Assembly (NCBI GenBank): GCA_965225715.1
Contig: CBDDBK010000003.1
Span: forward strand, 1 to 64,000
DNA from: CBDDBK01 sp965225715
Lineage (GTDB): Bacteria; Bacteroidota; Bacteroidia; Cytophagales; Flammeovirgaceae
Direction of reading: 5' to 3'
DNA length: 64,000 nt
The position numbers and the translations under genes were made by a program. Positions 63,879-64,000 of the stretch are shown piece after piece (the first letter of the stretch is position 1; the number at the start of each line of letters is the position of its first letter). The notes under the pieces were generated by a model. The model made no database searches. It was not told where the DNA came from and saw only the letters and a list, made by a program, of their open reading frames with translations.

Positions 63879-64000
63879 TTAAAAAAAATGGTTATACGCT
63901 TGTTCAAATTCAAACGGCATTACGTGGGTCGCGGTCTTGGAATGAATGGCGGGATAATCTCTTTAACCAAGTGCCGGAAAATGGCACCCGAAACAATTTA
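63875..64000 (+). CDS. Protease C-terminal-tail peptide ORF, unit 8 (cut by window end)
   Basis: 42 codons visible from an ATGA overlap (SWNEW, PENGT variant). The array evidently continues beyond the window. Confidence 0.55.
   Translation, partial: MIKKNGYTLVQIQTALRGSRSWNEWRDNLFNQVPENGTRNNL

Larger units (their letters stand above)
58753..64000 (+). repeat. Tandem array of lipoprotein/poly-G/protease-tail units (8 units, runs off window)
   Basis: Lipoprotein starts lie at 58910, 59555, 60188, 60860, 61488, 62133, 62769 and 63398, giving 628-672 bp spacing. Each unit has one poly-G tract: lengths 10, 10, 13, 9, 10, 13, 10 and 13. Units 1-2 and 5-6 form a long duplicated pair offset by 2,578 bp, differing chiefly in G count. 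Units 2, 4 and 6 are the same allele. Confidence 0.95.

Overview
This window comes from a very AT-rich member of the Bacteroidota, most likely a Cytophagales-like bacterium. This rests on several family-level signals: a C-terminal type IX secretion sorting domain on a large leucine-rich-repeat protein; a multi-LysM lytic transglycosylase; the roughly 29-residue MPCGKKRKRHK basic protein upstream of ribonuclease G; a split transketolase; Na+-NQR subunits; and start sites without Shine-Dalgarno sequences. Promoter-like boxes, where seen, fit the TAnnTTTG pattern of this phylum.

Layout. 0-1.4 kb: a DUF5618 gene, then two decayed genes (an AAA ATPase tail and an AlbA_2-type gene). 1.4-10.5 kb: a LysM lytic transglycosylase, a zinc-ribbon coiled-coil protein, a small-Hsp-like protein, a nuclease-like protein inside an 18-bp inverted repeat, an alpha/beta hydrolase lacking its nucleophile, SdhC and YajC. 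10.6-13.1 kb: an Rpn-family nuclease, an NAD(P)-binding oxidoreductase, and a gene remnant split by a small TIR element. 13.1-25.5 kb: the small basic ribosomal-type protein, RNase G, an LEA14-like lipoprotein, threonine dehydratase, transposase debris, tRNA-Asn, QueD and FolE, paired palindromes, a second Rpn protein, phosphoglucomutase, and a HEPN plus DUF262 pair. 25.6-31.6 kb: FolK, a subtilase, and a duplicated locus in which a truncated endonuclease-like gene and a coiled-coil PD-(D/E)XK gene occur twice. 31.6-45.6 kb: NqrBC, amidase, MutL, CAP protein, tRNA-Ala, quinone oxidoreductase, bestrophin, four tandem copies of a small heptad-repeat membrane protein, TatC and Adk. 45.9-56.7 kb: the LRR/T9SS adhesin-like protein, ThiL, an IS607 element (TnpA plus TnpB), a third Rpn protein, transketolase N-half with Bcp, and AsnS.

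56.9-64 kb is the most striking part. A frameshifted HExxHxxH metalloprotease-like gene is followed by eight tandem units of about 630-670 bp, running off the window. Each unit is a small lipoprotein gene with a 9-13 nt poly-G tract in mid-gene, plus a 45-51 codon ORF that copies the C-terminus of the protease, usually starting in an ATGA overlap with the lipoprotein stop. By G count, five lipoprotein genes are in frame (ON) and three are out of frame (OFF). One unit is a clear hybrid of two others. This looks like a phase-variable, recombining lipoprotein array generated together with the 3' end of the protease gene. An effector-inhibitor relationship is possible but is inference only.

Repeats recur across the window: copy-number-variable 21-bp (heptad) repeats in coiled coils, a dispersed intergenic repeat ending in an ATAGC-N3-GCTAT hairpin (about eleven copies), 36-bp perfect palindromes, and homopolymer frameshifts. 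MutL carries a non-canonical endonuclease motif, which could bear on slippage rates.
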